Below are positions 8,070-18,448 of a stretch of DNA of 64,000 nt, piece by piece. The translations under genes and the position numbers were made by a program. Under the pieces are notes generated by a model that saw only the letters and a list, made by a program, of their open reading frames with translations, did no database searches and had not been told where the DNA came from. Position 1 is the first letter of the stretch, and each line of letters begins with the position of its first letter. Origin of the DNA: Yoonia sp. (GTDB lineage: Bacteria > Pseudomonadota > Alphaproteobacteria > Rhodobacterales > Rhodobacteraceae). The stretch is from assembly GCF_017854565.1 (NCBI RefSeq), contig NZ_JAFMHJ010000013.1, positions 16,215 to 80,214 of the forward strand, written 5' to 3'.

Positions 8070-9854
8070 ATGTTTCAGACGTTTGAAGCACAATCCTCTG
8101 CAATGCAGGGGCCACCCCGGCTGGCCGCCCTCAGGCTTTTGATGGCCAAGCGTGGCGTCGATGCATTTCTTGTTCCGCGCAGTGATGCGCATCAGGGTGA
8201 ATATGTCGCGGCCCGTGACGCCCGGCTGGAATGGCTGACCGGTTTTTCCGGCTCTGCAGGGTTTTGCGTGGTTTTGCAGCATGCGGCGGGGGTGTTTGTC
8301 GATGGTCGTTACCGCGTGCAGGTCCGATCTGAGATCGCCGACGTTTACACTGTGGTTCACTGGCCCGAAGTCCAACTGGCCCAATGGCTGAAAGAGCAGA
8401 TGCCCCATGGCGGTACGCTGGCCTATGATCCCTGGCTGCATACGGTGGATGAAATATCGGGACTGCGCAAAAATCTGACCACCATCAGCCTGCTGCCGGG
8501 CGACAATCTGGTTGATATGATCTGGGAGGCTCAACCGAGCGCGCCGGATGCCCCTTTCACTGCGCATCCGCTGGAATATGCCGGCGAAAGCCATGCTGCC
8601 AAACGCGCCCGGCTGGCAGCGGATATGGAGCACAAGGCCGCAGTCATCACCCTGCCGGACAGCATCGCCTGGCTTTTGAATATCCGCGGCACCGATATCG
8701 AGCGTAATCCCGTGCCACAGGCCTTTGCCATCTTGCATGACACGGGCCGGGTTGATCTGTTTGCCAGGCCCGGCAAAGCAAATGCCATTGGTGCCCATCT
8801 GGGACCGGATGTGGCCCTGCATGATGTCGCGGACTTTCTGGCGGCGCTGACCCAACTGGAGGGGCCGGTCCGCATTGATCCGAAATCCTGTCCTGATATT
8901 GTTGCCGCAGCCATGCGCGACAGGCATATGGATATTATCGAGGGCCGTGATCCCTGCATCATGCCCAAGGCCCGCAAGAACCCGGTCGAAATTGCGGGTG
9001 CCAAGGCCGCACATGTACGTGACGGGACGGCGATGGTTCGGTTTCTGGCATGGTTGGACGCGCAAGCCCCAAAAGGCTGTTTGACCGAGATTGACGTCGT
9101 GAAAGCACTGGAAGGGTTCAGGATTGCGACCAATGTCCTGCGCGACATCAGTTTTGAGACGATCAGCGGCGCAGGCCCGCACGGCGCCATTGTACACTAC
9201 CGGGTGAACGAGACCACGAACCGTGCGGTCCAATCGGACGAATTGCTTTTGGTTGACAGTGGCGGGCAATATGATGACGGTACCACCGATATCACCCGCA
9301 CAATCATCGTCGGAACACCGACTGAGGAACACCGTTGCTGCTATACGCGGGTATTGCAGGGGATGATTGCGATCAGTCGTATCCGTTTTCCCAAAGGGGT
9401 CGGCGGGCAACATCTGGATGCCTTGGCGCGCGCGCCACTGTGGCTGGCGGGGATGGATTATGATCATGGCACCGGGCACGGTGTTGGCAGTTATCTGAGC
9501 GTGCATGAGGGACCGCAGGGGATTTCGCGGCGATCAGACGTGCCGCTGGAGGCCGGTATGATTCTGTCGAACGAGCCTGGATATTACCGGGAGGGGGCTT
9601 TTGGCATCCGGATCGAGAACCTGATCGTTGTGACAGCGGCACCGGCCATTCCCGGTGCCGATGCACGCGAGATGCTGTGTTTTGAAACGCTCACCCATGT
9701 GCCGCTTGATCGGCGATTGATCGACACTGCGTTGCTGACAGGGGCAGAACGGGACTGGATTGATCACTATCATGCCGATACACTGTCACTTCTTGGACCG
9801 CTATTGGATGACGCGACCAACGCTTGGCTGACGCAGGCCTGCGCCCCGCTTTGA
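8070..9854 (+). CDS. pepP: Xaa-Pro aminopeptidase (M24B)
   Basis: This metalloaminopeptidase removes N-terminal residues preceding proline. The 594-residue product has the three-domain architecture of the long aminopeptidase P type: two creatinase-like N-terminal domains (about 15-300), the pita-bread M24 domain (about 315-530), and a C-terminal extension ending near 590. Dinuclear metal ligands are visible: Asp in LLLVDSGGQYDDGTTD (about 395 and 406), His in DHGTGHGVG (about 469), Glu in SNEPGYY (about 500) and Glu in GIRIENL (about 515). It lacks a signal peptide and should be cytoplasmic. It follows cobT after a dispersed repeat and is probably a separate transcription unit. Confidence 0.95.
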   Translation: MFQTFEAQSSAMQGPPRLAALRLLMAKRGVDAFLVPRSDAHQGEYVAARDARLEWLTGFSGSAGFCVVLQHAAGVFVDGRYRVQVRSEIADVYTVVHWPEVQLAQWLKEQMPHGGTLAYDPWLHTVDEISGLRKNLTTISLLPGDNLVDMIWEAQPSAPDAPFTAHPLEYAGESHAAKRARLAADMEHKAAVITLPDSIAWLLNIRGTDIERNPVPQAFAILHDTGRVDLFARPGKANAIGAHLGPDVALHDVADFLAALTQLEGPVRIDPKSCPDIVAAAMRDRHMDIIEGRDPCIMPKARKNPVEIAGAKAAHVRDGTAMVRFLAWLDAQAPKGCLTEIDVVKALEGFRIATNVLRDISFETISGAGPHGAIVHYRVNETTNRAVQSDELLLVDSGGQYDDGTTDITRTIIVGTPTEEHRCCYTRVLQGMIAISRIRFPKGVGGQHLDALARAPLWLAGMDYDHGTGHGVGSYLSVHEGPQGISRRSDVPLEAGMILSNEPGYYREGAFGIRIENLIVVTAAPAIPGADAREMLCFETLTHVPLDRRLIDTALLTGAERDWIDHYHADTLSLLGPLLDDATNAWLTQACAPL

Positions 9855-9934
9855 TCTCAAAGCGTCATCTACCGGATAACATCTTGCGGTGATCACAAAG
9901 ACATCGACGCTTTTGCACGAAAAGGACTTACGTC

Positions 9935-10276
9935 ATGCCAGACCATATCAAAATTCGCCCCGTCACCGGAACTTGGGTTGTACGTGCGGGCGGCGCTGTA
10001 TTGGGGGAAAGCACGCAGGCGCTTGAGCTGACTGAGGGCGACTACCCACCCGTGATCTACTTACCGCGAAGCGATATTGCCATGGCGTTTCTTGAGGCTT
10101 CGGAGACAACATCAACGTGCCCGTTCAAGGGTACGGCCAGCTATTACTCCATCATTGCCAAGAGCGGCGAAATCAAAGATGCTGTTTGGTCCTATGAGGA
10201 TCCCAAAGACGGTGTTGCCGACATCAAGGGATATCTTGCTTTCTACAGTTCCAAAGTGGCTGTCGAACAGGTTTAG
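9935..10276 (+). CDS. DUF427 family protein
   Basis: The 113-residue product matches the DUF427 pattern: an N-terminal beta-rich segment with a GTWVVRAGGAVL-type start, YLPRSDI near 47-53, CPFKGTASYYSI near 66-77, WSYEDPKD near 88-95, and a terminal helix with YLAFYSSKV. The biochemical role of DUF427 proteins is not settled. AAAGGA precedes the start. It stands between the aminopeptidase and the convergent CLC gene; no operon partner is evident. Confidence 0.88.
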   Translation: MPDHIKIRPVTGTWVVRAGGAVLGESTQALELTEGDYPPVIYLPRSDIAMAFLEASETTSTCPFKGTASYYSIIAKSGEIKDAVWSYEDPKDGVADIKGYLAFYSSKVAVEQV

Positions 10277-10313
10277 GCCAGACGCTCTATTTTCGGCAAA
10301 GGTATTGCAGCAG

Positions 10314-12017
10314 TCAGGAATGTTCCTCGGCTGCGGTGGCGGCGAGTGCGCGGTTCATTGCCTGCAATGCGTCCACCTGAAACAACGCACCCCAAAGTTC
10401 GGGCGGCGTATCTTCGCCACCCAACGTGACCACGGGAATAAACGCTTGTCCTGATTGTTCGAAGATCGGCATCGCCTGTTCAAGCGTTGCGTTGCCATCA
10501 ATATAGACCCCCTCGCGGACCAAATCCCAACAGGCCGCTTCGGGTGCTGCGCGCAGCGTGCCAGTCGCGCGCATCACGTTGGCCACTTTGAACGTCGCCA
10601 GCAGATATGCCTGCGGCCCAGCCGCCAGATGCACATTGCGCCGCTCAAGCTGGGTCAGGAAAAACGACCTATCCACCAAACGCGATGACAACGCCGTCGA
10701 CAATGATACCGACACCATCACGGCCAGACCCGTCTGCCAGTCACCCGTTAGTTCGAAAACAATCAATGTGGTTGAGATTGGCGCGCCAAGCACAGCCGCC
10801 GCCACCGCCCCCATGCCGGCAAGCGCATAAAGCGTCCCCTCGCCGGATACATTCGGAAAAATTGATGTCGCGATCAGCCCGAACACCAGCCCTGTCAGCG
10901 CACCGACCATCAGCGACGGAGAAAACACACCGCCGCCCATCCGTCCGCCCATGGTAATGGCAACCGCGATCACCTTGAGAATGACAAAGACAATCGCCTC
11001 GTGAAACAACAGCTCGCCCGTCAGGGCGGCCGATGTCGTCTCGTAGCCAACGCCGATGATGTGGGGCCACCAAATGGCGAGCAGCCCCAACAGCCCGCCC
11101 GCAACCGCAGGCCGCAGGAACCGGGGCAAGCCGGTAGCATCTTGCAGATAGCTCGCCACATTGTCTGCCCAGAAAACGGCCTTCATCAAAAGCACGGCAA
11201 CAAGACCGCATACCAAGCCAAGCAACAAAAACGCGGGCAGTTCCACATAGAAGGCGATGGCGTTTAGCCCCGGCAAGACAAACTCTGTCACATCCCCGAA
11301 CGCGAGGCGATTGATCACAGTACCTGCGACCGACGCAATCACGATCGGCGCAAAGGCGTGCATCGCAAAATGCCGCAGCACGACCTCGAGCGCGAAAAGC
11401 GCACCGGCAATTGGCGCGTTGAAGCTGGCTGAAACCGCAGCCGCCACCGCGCATCCCAACAAATCGCGCCCTGTGATCCCGTTCGCCTTTATCAGACGGC
11501 AAATCCCGGTGGATATAACTGCGGCAAGATGCACCACGGGACCCTCGCGGCCGCTGGACCCACCGGTTGAAAGCGTGATCAAGGACGCCACCGCCGAGGC
11601 CAAACCACGCCGCATCTCGACCCGACCCTCGTTGAGGGCAGCACCTTCGATGACGTCGGCCACGGACCGCACGCGCCCGTCATCTGTCAGGCGGTCCAGA
11701 AGCACCCCCACGGCAAGTCCGCCGCAAATCGGGATCAGCAAAATCTGATACCAGGCAAGTCCGGCGGCAAAGCTGGCCAGATTTGCGGGATCGTCCGTGC
11801 CGTAAAGTGTGGATTGCACAGCCTCAATACCCAGACGAAACAATAGCGCGGCTGTCCCCGCCGCAATCCCAATCACCAGAGCAATGAACCAGAACTGCAC
11901 CTGGCTCGGCCCACGCGTTTTCATCACATGTACGGCGGCACCACACGCCAAGCCGAAGTCCGCAAAGCCCTGCGCGATAAATGACTTCAGTGGCTTGCTC
12001 ATCGCGCGCGGACCCAT
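10314..12017 (-). CDS. CLC family chloride channel-like protein with CBS region
   Basis: CLC proteins move chloride across membranes as channels or Cl-/H+ exchangers. The ~567-residue product has the CLC membrane domain (about 40-440). It contains the gating-glutamate motif GREGP (Glu158) and FALEV (210-212 region), where E. coli ClcA has the internal proton glutamate Glu203. Here the equivalent residue appears to be Val212, as in channel-type CLCs. A C-terminal part of about 110 residues resembles a CBS-type regulatory region. The canonical GSGIP motif is replaced by a divergent sequence near 115-122. Start codons at 12017 and 12002 are both possible. It is convergent with the DUF427 gene. 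Confidence 0.92.
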   Translation of the reverse strand: MGPRAMSKPLKSFIAQGFADFGLACGAAVHVMKTRGPSQVQFWFIALVIGIAAGTAALLFRLGIEAVQSTLYGTDDPANLASFAAGLAWYQILLIPICGGLAVGVLLDRLTDDGRVRSVADVIEGAALNEGRVEMRRGLASAVASLITLSTGGSSGREGPVVHLAAVISTGICRLIKANGITGRDLLGCAVAAAVSASFNAPIAGALFALEVVLRHFAMHAFAPIVIASVAGTVINRLAFGDVTEFVLPGLNAIAFYVELPAFLLLGLVCGLVAVLLMKAVFWADNVASYLQDATGLPRFLRPAVAGGLLGLLAIWWPHIIGVGYETTSAALTGELLFHEAIVFVILKVIAVAITMGGRMGGGVFSPSLMVGALTGLVFGLIATSIFPNVSGEGTLYALAGMGAVAAAVLGAPISTTLIVFELTGDWQTGLAVMVSVSLSTALSSRLVDRSFFLTQLERRNVHLAAGPQAYLLATFKVANVMRATGTLRAAPEAACWDLVREGVYIDGNATLEQAMPIFEQSGQAFIPVVTLGGEDTPPELWGALFQVDALQAMNRALAATAAEEHS

Positions 12018-12465
12018 CTGTGGCGTCTGGTTTCACGTGATTTATATCTGATGGGCCAACGGAACCGCACCGCGCCCGGACAGATCAAACCGCGCATGCC
12101 CTGTTCTAGGAGATCGACTGGTGCGGTCCAAGCCTTCAAATCAGGATATTGTACGATTGCACAAAACTATGTCCGATGATCCGTCAATTCAGAATGACCA
12201 AGCCGCATCTTGCCAACACTCATCGGGTTTCACCGCCTTTGTTCAGATTTGAGAAACACCCAATTCCAAAAGTATCCATCGGCTGCTTGTTGCCGATCAC
12301 GAAACCGCGAGCGCGCGCGTTTTACGGATCAAATATTGCCGACATTCAACCCACATGCGGCATCCGCAATGCAATTAAAAAGCGAGTTCAATTACCCTGC
12401 GCATCTGCATCGCGAAGTGGCCACCGAAATGTCGCCACAGCCCGCTTATAAGTGAGGAATGGTGG

Positions 12466-12756
12466 TTAATTTGATAAAATCGTCCCATTATTTGGCATTT
12501 TCACGCTCACAAAGCCGCCCGTCAGATGGCGATAAAACGTCGATTGCGACAAAAATGCGCAACTCAGGGACGTTATGTCAGCAATAGTGACATACTTTGG
12601 GACAGGTTGATCTGCATTATCCACCTCTGCTACTTCACATACATGAGGTCGGTTTGACCTTGTGTCGTTAACGAGTGAACGGGTCGACTTCCATATAACA
12701 GCGGAAATCGGCTTATGTTTTCGGAAGGACACGTTTGCGGGTCCTTTCAAATACAC
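12466..12756 (-). pseudogene. possible remnant of AlpA-like DNA-binding gene
   Basis: The 96-codon frame contains a segment of the form YVTIADIT...LSQSTFYRHLTGGFVSVKM near its C-terminus. This faintly resembles the helix-turn-helix of AlpA/phage-regulatory proteins (DITxxxGLSxSTIYR...FPxPVKL). The usual continuation after that motif is missing and the frame stops. The N-terminal half is not recognisable and no clear ribosome binding site was identified. It may be a decayed regulator from a mobile element or a chance frame. Confidence 0.22.
12574..12594. promoter_or_regulatory. TATGTCA/TGACATA palindrome
   Basis: Perfect 7-base arms are separated by 7 bases inside the gene-poor region. It lies within the frame proposed as a decayed regulator, so it may be an operator or chance. 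Confidence 0.25.
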
Positions 12757-12834
12757 ATTGAAAGATGTGCGTGACGGAGGTGAGTGGCCGAAGCGTACAG
12801 CGTTACGAGTGGGTTGGGTAACCCGTAAAGTCCT

Positions 12835-12899
12835 GGAGGCGATGCATGCGGATGGCAGCTTTTGCTGGCAATGCGAGCGTCGCCTCCAATTTATTTTTA
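12835..12899 (+). terminator. long hairpin next to the recN 3' end
   Basis: GGAGGCGA (12835-12842) pairs perfectly with TCGCCTCC (12880-12887); smaller stems (GCAT/ATGC, CAGC/GCTG) lie inside. On the plus strand it is followed by AATTTATTTTTA, a T-rich tract suiting termination of a plus-strand transcript coming from the gene-poor region. It may also block read-through from recN on the other strand. Confidence 0.45.
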
Positions 12900-14546
12900 T
12901 GGGTTGATGAGCGCCTTTGCCGCTGCGCGTGCGGCATCGGTTACAAGGTCACCCGACAACATGCGCGCAATTTCATCAATCCGCGCCGCCGCATCAAGCG
13001 CCACCACTGTCGATGTGGTCGCATCTTTGTTTTGCTGCTTTTCCACGCGCCAGTGATGCCCACCAAGCGCGGCGACTTGCGGCGAATGGGTCACGACAAG
13101 AACCTGCCCGCCCTGCGCCAAATCAGCCAACCGGCGCCCGACAGCGGCTGCCGTTGCCCCACCGACCCCACGATCAATTTCGTCGAAAATCATGGTTAGG
13201 CCATCGCTTGCCTGTGTCAGGCAAACCTTGAGCGCCAATAAAAAACGGCTCAATTCGCCACCTGATGCGATTTTGTTCAGCGGTCCGGCGGGCGCACCGG
13301 GGTTTGTAGCGACTGTGAAAGCCACGGCATCGCGGCCTTCCGGACCAGCGTCGGTCAGGGTGATCGTGGTCGCAAAAACCGCACGCTCCATCTTAAGAGG
13401 GGCAAGCTCGGCGGCCATGGCTTTGTCTAACCGCAACGCCGCCGTGTGCCGTTCCCGTGTTAGCCGATCAGCCGCGGCATCATAGATCGCCTGCGCCGTC
13501 TGCACATTGCCGTTAAGTGCCTTGAGGTCGCCCGCGCTGCCATCCAGCATCGCCAGCCGCGCGCGCAAATCATCCGCAAAGCCGCGAAGGTCATCCGCCA
13601 GAACCCCGTGCTTGCGGGCCAGACCGCGAATGGCAAACAACCGCTCTTCAACATCCTCAAGCTCGGCTGGGTTGAACGACAGCGCATCAAGGCAACTGAG
13701 AACGCCCTGCTGCGCATCGTCAAGCGCGACCAAAACACGTTCAATCGCTTCCAGCGGCGCGTCCAGCTGTCCTTCGGCGCGATCTGCCACCCCTTGCAGC
13801 CAGCGTGATGCGTCGTTGATCAACCCCTCCGCCCCGTTCAGCCCCAGCGCGTCACCAGCCCGGCCAATATCGGTGCGGATTTTTTCGGCTGCCTGCATCA
13901 GGCGCCGCTGTGTATCCAACGTCGCCTCTTCCCCGATTTCGGGGCCCAGCGCATCCAGTTCGGCGACCGCATGCCGCAGGTAATCTTCTTCAGCCTTGGC
14001 TGCATCAACACGCGCCTCAGCCGCTAGGAGCGCCTTGCGGGTCTGACCAAGCGTCCGCCAAGCATCGCGCACTTTGGCAGGCGTGGCGTCAACGTCGGCA
14101 TAGGTATCCAGCATTTGCCGATGTCCGCGCGGGTTCAAAAGGCCACGGTCATCATGCTGCCCATGCAATTCGACCAGCGTCTCGGATAAGGCGCGCAGCA
14201 CTTCACCGCTGACACGACGGTCATTGATCCATGCCGTCTTGCGCCCGTCGCGGCTGTTCACCCGGCGCAAAATCAGCTCATCCTCGATGGTGATCCCGGC
14301 CTCTTCCAAGACGGCATGGGCCGGATGCCCGGCTTCCAGATCAAACCAAGCGGTTACTTCGCCCTGATCCGCACCTTGGCGGACCAGTTCCGCCCGTCCG
14401 CGCCAGCCCAGCACGAACCCCAACGAATCCAGCAAAATGGATTTTCCGGCACCGGTTTCCCCGGTCAACACGTTCAGACCCGGTTGGAACGCCAGTTCCA
14501 GCCGGTCAATAATCAGCATGTCCCTGATATCTAAGCCGCGTAGCAT
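12897..14546 (-). CDS. recN: DNA repair protein RecN
   Basis: RecN is an SMC-like ATPase that tethers broken DNA ends during double-strand break repair. The 549-residue product starts with the RecN signature (MLRGLDIRDMLIIDRLEL) and Walker A GETGAGKS at 29-36. It has a long central coiled coil interrupted by a hinge, and C-terminal signature, Walker B and D-loop motifs (SGGELSRFLLALK, TMIFDEIDRGVGG). Length is typical. It is the last gene of the minus-strand cluster running from ftsW through lpxC and bamD; the 36-bp gap to bamD suggests co-transcription. Position next to bamD is common in alphaproteobacteria. Confidence 0.97.
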   Translation of the reverse strand: MLRGLDIRDMLIIDRLELAFQPGLNVLTGETGAGKSILLDSLGFVLGWRGRAELVRQGADQGEVTAWFDLEAGHPAHAVLEEAGITIEDELILRRVNSRDGRKTAWINDRRVSGEVLRALSETLVELHGQHDDRGLLNPRGHRQMLDTYADVDATPAKVRDAWRTLGQTRKALLAAEARVDAAKAEEDYLRHAVAELDALGPEIGEEATLDTQRRLMQAAEKIRTDIGRAGDALGLNGAEGLINDASRWLQGVADRAEGQLDAPLEAIERVLVALDDAQQGVLSCLDALSFNPAELEDVEERLFAIRGLARKHGVLADDLRGFADDLRARLAMLDGSAGDLKALNGNVQTAQAIYDAAADRLTRERHTAALRLDKAMAAELAPLKMERAVFATTITLTDAGPEGRDAVAFTVATNPGAPAGPLNKIASGGELSRFLLALKVCLTQASDGLTMIFDEIDRGVGGATAAAVGRRLADLAQGGQVLVVTHSPQVAALGGHHWRVEKQQNKDATTSTVVALDAAARIDEIARMLSGDLVTDAARAAAKALINP

Positions 14547-14582
14547 GTGACAGCCCGTTGGGCGGGTATCAACCCGCGATGC

Positions 14583-15428
14583 TTACAGCCATTCACCACG
14601 CACCACCTGCCGGTAAATTGATGCCAGCCAGTTGTCGCCCGCCGCGTCTGCAGCAAGACCACGTCCCGTCAGCAAGACGTAGCTCGACTGATACCACTCG
14701 CTTGACCGATAGTTATAGCCAAGAATGGCAGCCGCTGTCTGCGCCTCTTCGACCAGACCCAGTGACAAATAGCATTCGACCAACCGGTGCAGCGCTTCAG
14801 CGGTGTGGCTGGTCGTTTGAAAATCCTCGACGACGGTGCGGAAACGGCTCGCTGCTGCAGCATAGTGACCGCGCTTGAGGTAATACCGTCCGATTTCCAT
14901 CTCTTTGGCAGCCAGATGATCAAAAGCCAGATCGAATTTCAAGACCGACGTGCGGGCATATTCGCTGTCAGGATAGGTTTCGATGACAGCTCGCAATGCT
15001 TGCAACGCCTGAAACGTCAGACCCTGATCGCGCCCGATTTCGTCGATTTGATCGTAATAGGACAAGGCCAGCAGATAAGCGGCATAGGGCGCGTCCTGCT
15101 CGGCTGGGTAAAAGTCCAAATAGCGCTGTGCCGCGGCGCGGCTGTTGGGATAGTCTTCGTCGCGGTGATACGCAAATGCCTGCATGATCAACGCGCGCTT
15201 TGCATATTCGGAATAGGGATAGAGCCGCTCGATCTCGCCAAAGGAAAACGCCGCGTCTGCGGGTTGTCCCTCTGCGATCTGCAACTCTGCGCGCTCGAAT
15301 ATCTGTTGCGCGGTCAGATCCTCAAGCGGGACCCCCTTAGCGCCGCTACAAGCGGCCAGCAGCGCCAACGCCAAAACGGCGCCCCATCGCGCAACCCGGT
15401 GGCTTTTGGTGTGATGACTGCCTGACAT
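14583..15428 (-). CDS. bamD: outer membrane protein assembly factor BamD
   Basis: BamD is an essential lipoprotein of the BAM complex, which folds beta-barrel proteins into the outer membrane. The 281-residue product has a lipoprotein signal peptide with lipobox LLAAC (lipidated Cys27). A series of tetratricopeptide-like helical repeats follows (e.g. AEGQPADAAFSFGEIERLYP, HYAAAASRFRTVVEDF). Length and layout match the BamD/ComL family. It lies between lpxC and recN in the order usual for Rhodobacteraceae, linking outer-membrane biogenesis genes to the division cluster. Confidence 0.95.
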   Translation of the reverse strand: MSGSHHTKSHRVARWGAVLALALLAACSGAKGVPLEDLTAQQIFERAELQIAEGQPADAAFSFGEIERLYPYSEYAKRALIMQAFAYHRDEDYPNSRAAAQRYLDFYPAEQDAPYAAYLLALSYYDQIDEIGRDQGLTFQALQALRAVIETYPDSEYARTSVLKFDLAFDHLAAKEMEIGRYYLKRGHYAAAASRFRTVVEDFQTTSHTAEALHRLVECYLSLGLVEEAQTAAAILGYNYRSSEWYQSSYVLLTGRGLAADAAGDNWLASIYRQVVRGEWL

Positions 15429-15560
15429 TAGTGATGTCCCCAGAAGTGGTCGCTCGCGTTACGGGCGCTTTGGCCCTTGGTTGACCAATCGTCTAGCATA
15501 GAAAAATCGGGTGCAAAATGCCTTTTGCGGCAACTGCAGATCAACTGTTTCTATGAAAAT

Positions 15561-16478
15561 TCACGCGACCGCGTGCAAATCGGCCATGCTGACACCTACA
15601 CCGGGCAAACGCGCGGCGATTTTAGCGTCGCAATTGACCCAGCGCCATGCATCTGTCTGATCAAACAAGGCATGCAACAGACGGTTGGTCATCGCATGCC
15701 CCGCCCGTTTGCCGGTATAACGCCCAATGATCGGCGCACCGGCGGTATAAAGATCGCCCAAGGCGTCCAGCATCTTGTGGCGGACCGCCTCGTCAGGGTG
15801 GCGCAGACCGCCGGGGGTCAACACCTTGTCACCGTCGACAACCACCGCGTTTTCCATCGTACCACCAAGCGCCAAACCATTGGCGCGCATCGCATCCACG
15901 TCCGCCGATCGGCAGAACGTACGGCTATCGCACAGTTCGCGGACAAAGGTGCCATTCGCCATATTCAGCGTCTTACGCTGCTGACCGATGGCGACATCTG
16001 CGAAATCAATCTCAAATTCGATCTGCAGGCTGGTTGCAGGGGACAGCGTCGCGACCGACAGCCCATCGACAACCGACACGTCCTTTAGCACTTCAATCGC
16101 GCGCAGGGGGGCAGACAGACGGGTCAGGCCAGTCGCCACGATCCCGCGCACAAATGTCGCAGCACTGCCGTCAAGGATCGGCACCTCTGGGCCATCAATA
16201 TCAATCAGCGCATTATGCACACCGCAGCCGGAAAGCGCGGCCATCAGATGTTCGATTGTCGATACGGTCACACCATCCGAAGTCTTCAGACGCGTGTTAA
16301 GGGGCGACACGACGACGTTGTCCCATCTCGCAGCCAACTGTGGTTGCCCAGCCAGATCAACACGGCGAAACACAATCCCGGTCGATGCCGGCGCTGGATG
16401 CACAACCACACGCGCGGCTGCGCCGGAGTGGAGGCCGGCGCCAGAAAAGACGACCTGTGATTTCAGCGTTGTTTGCAC
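15561..16478 (-). CDS. lpxC: UDP-3-O-acyl-N-acetylglucosamine deacetylase LpxC
   Basis: LpxC catalyses the committed step of lipid A synthesis, deacetylating UDP-3-O-acyl-GlcNAc with a catalytic zinc. From the GTG at 16478 the product has 305 residues, the usual length, and begins MQTTLKSQVVFSGAGLHSG, the normal family N-terminus. An in-frame ATG at 16532 would add 18 atypical residues. Zinc ligands are visible as His77 (EHLMAAL) and the His/Asp pair in RHKMLDALGD; the catalytic His is in GKRAGHAMTN. It lies 220 bp downstream of ftsZ behind the ftsZ terminator, so it probably has its own promoter. Confidence 0.96.
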   Translation of the reverse strand: MQTTLKSQVVFSGAGLHSGAAARVVVHPAPASTGIVFRRVDLAGQPQLAARWDNVVVSPLNTRLKTSDGVTVSTIEHLMAALSGCGVHNALIDIDGPEVPILDGSAATFVRGIVATGLTRLSAPLRAIEVLKDVSVVDGLSVATLSPATSLQIEFEIDFADVAIGQQRKTLNMANGTFVRELCDSRTFCRSADVDAMRANGLALGGTMENAVVVDGDKVLTPGGLRHPDEAVRHKMLDALGDLYTAGAPIIGRYTGKRAGHAMTNRLLHALFDQTDAWRWVNCDAKIAARLPGVGVSMADLHAVA

Positions 16479-16628
16479 GGGGTTGCACCCTTTCCGGCTT
16501 CCAAGTTGCCATTGCAGTAAAGCGGCGGGCAAAATGTCTCAACTCACTCTTTGCAACCGTCTGAAACATGGCGGGGCTATATTGTGGCGACGGCCTAACA
16601 TCAGCCGTAAACACCTGAGTTACAACGC

Positions 16629-16654
16629 AAAAAAGGCCGCCATGCGGCGGCCTT
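16629..16654 (-). terminator. intrinsic terminator of ftsZ
   Basis: AAGGCCGCC (16633-16641) pairs perfectly with GGCGGCCTT (16646-16654) around a 4-base loop. On the minus strand the stem runs into a T-tract. It lies 45 bp past the ftsZ stop codon and separates the division genes from lpxC. Confidence 0.85.
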
Positions 16655-16698
16655 CTCAGATTATTTACCTCACGTCAAAGCGGCATGCAGCAACCGGG

Positions 16699-18273
<1,575 letters not shown>

Positions 18274-18448
18274 AGCTCGATCCGCCTTTTTTTATTTGCC
18301 CGTCCCACCAGGCGCCTGTCTGCTTATTACTGTAATCTTAACCGGGTGGTGCTGAAAGGTCACGACAAAAACATAAAATAGCCACCAAATCTGGACAATA
18401 TTTTCTGCTTTTGCCCTCGATGTCGGCCCATAGGCAAGATGTTGCGCA

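Larger units (their letters stand above)
12018..12896. other. gene-poor, hairpin-rich intergenic region
   Basis: This is the longest stretch in the window without a convincing gene. It is AT-richer than the flanks and contains many short palindromes: TATGTCA/TGACATA at 12574-12594, TCGTTAACGA at 12665-12674, AAGGAC/GTCCTT at 12725-12746, CTTTCAA/TTGAAAG at 12744-12764, GGGTT/AACCC near 12811-12824, and a long hairpin at 12835-12887. A minus-strand frame (12466-12756) has a faint helix-turn-helix look and is listed separately. A plus-strand frame from a GTG at 12662 to 12907 (81 codons) has atypical codon use and no recognisable motif. The cluster could encode a structured RNA or be a decayed mobile remnant. 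Confidence 0.4.

Noticed and set aside
8061..9506. Long open frame antisense to the aminopeptidase gene
   Set aside because: It is a high-GC antisense artefact: the opposite strand carries a complete M24 protein with all metal ligands, and the antisense product has no family features.
12779..12850. tRNA-Ser-like stretch (GGAGGTGAGTGGCCGAAG...)
   Set aside because: The start recalls a serine tRNA, but there is no plausible anticodon arm, T-loop or acceptor pairing.
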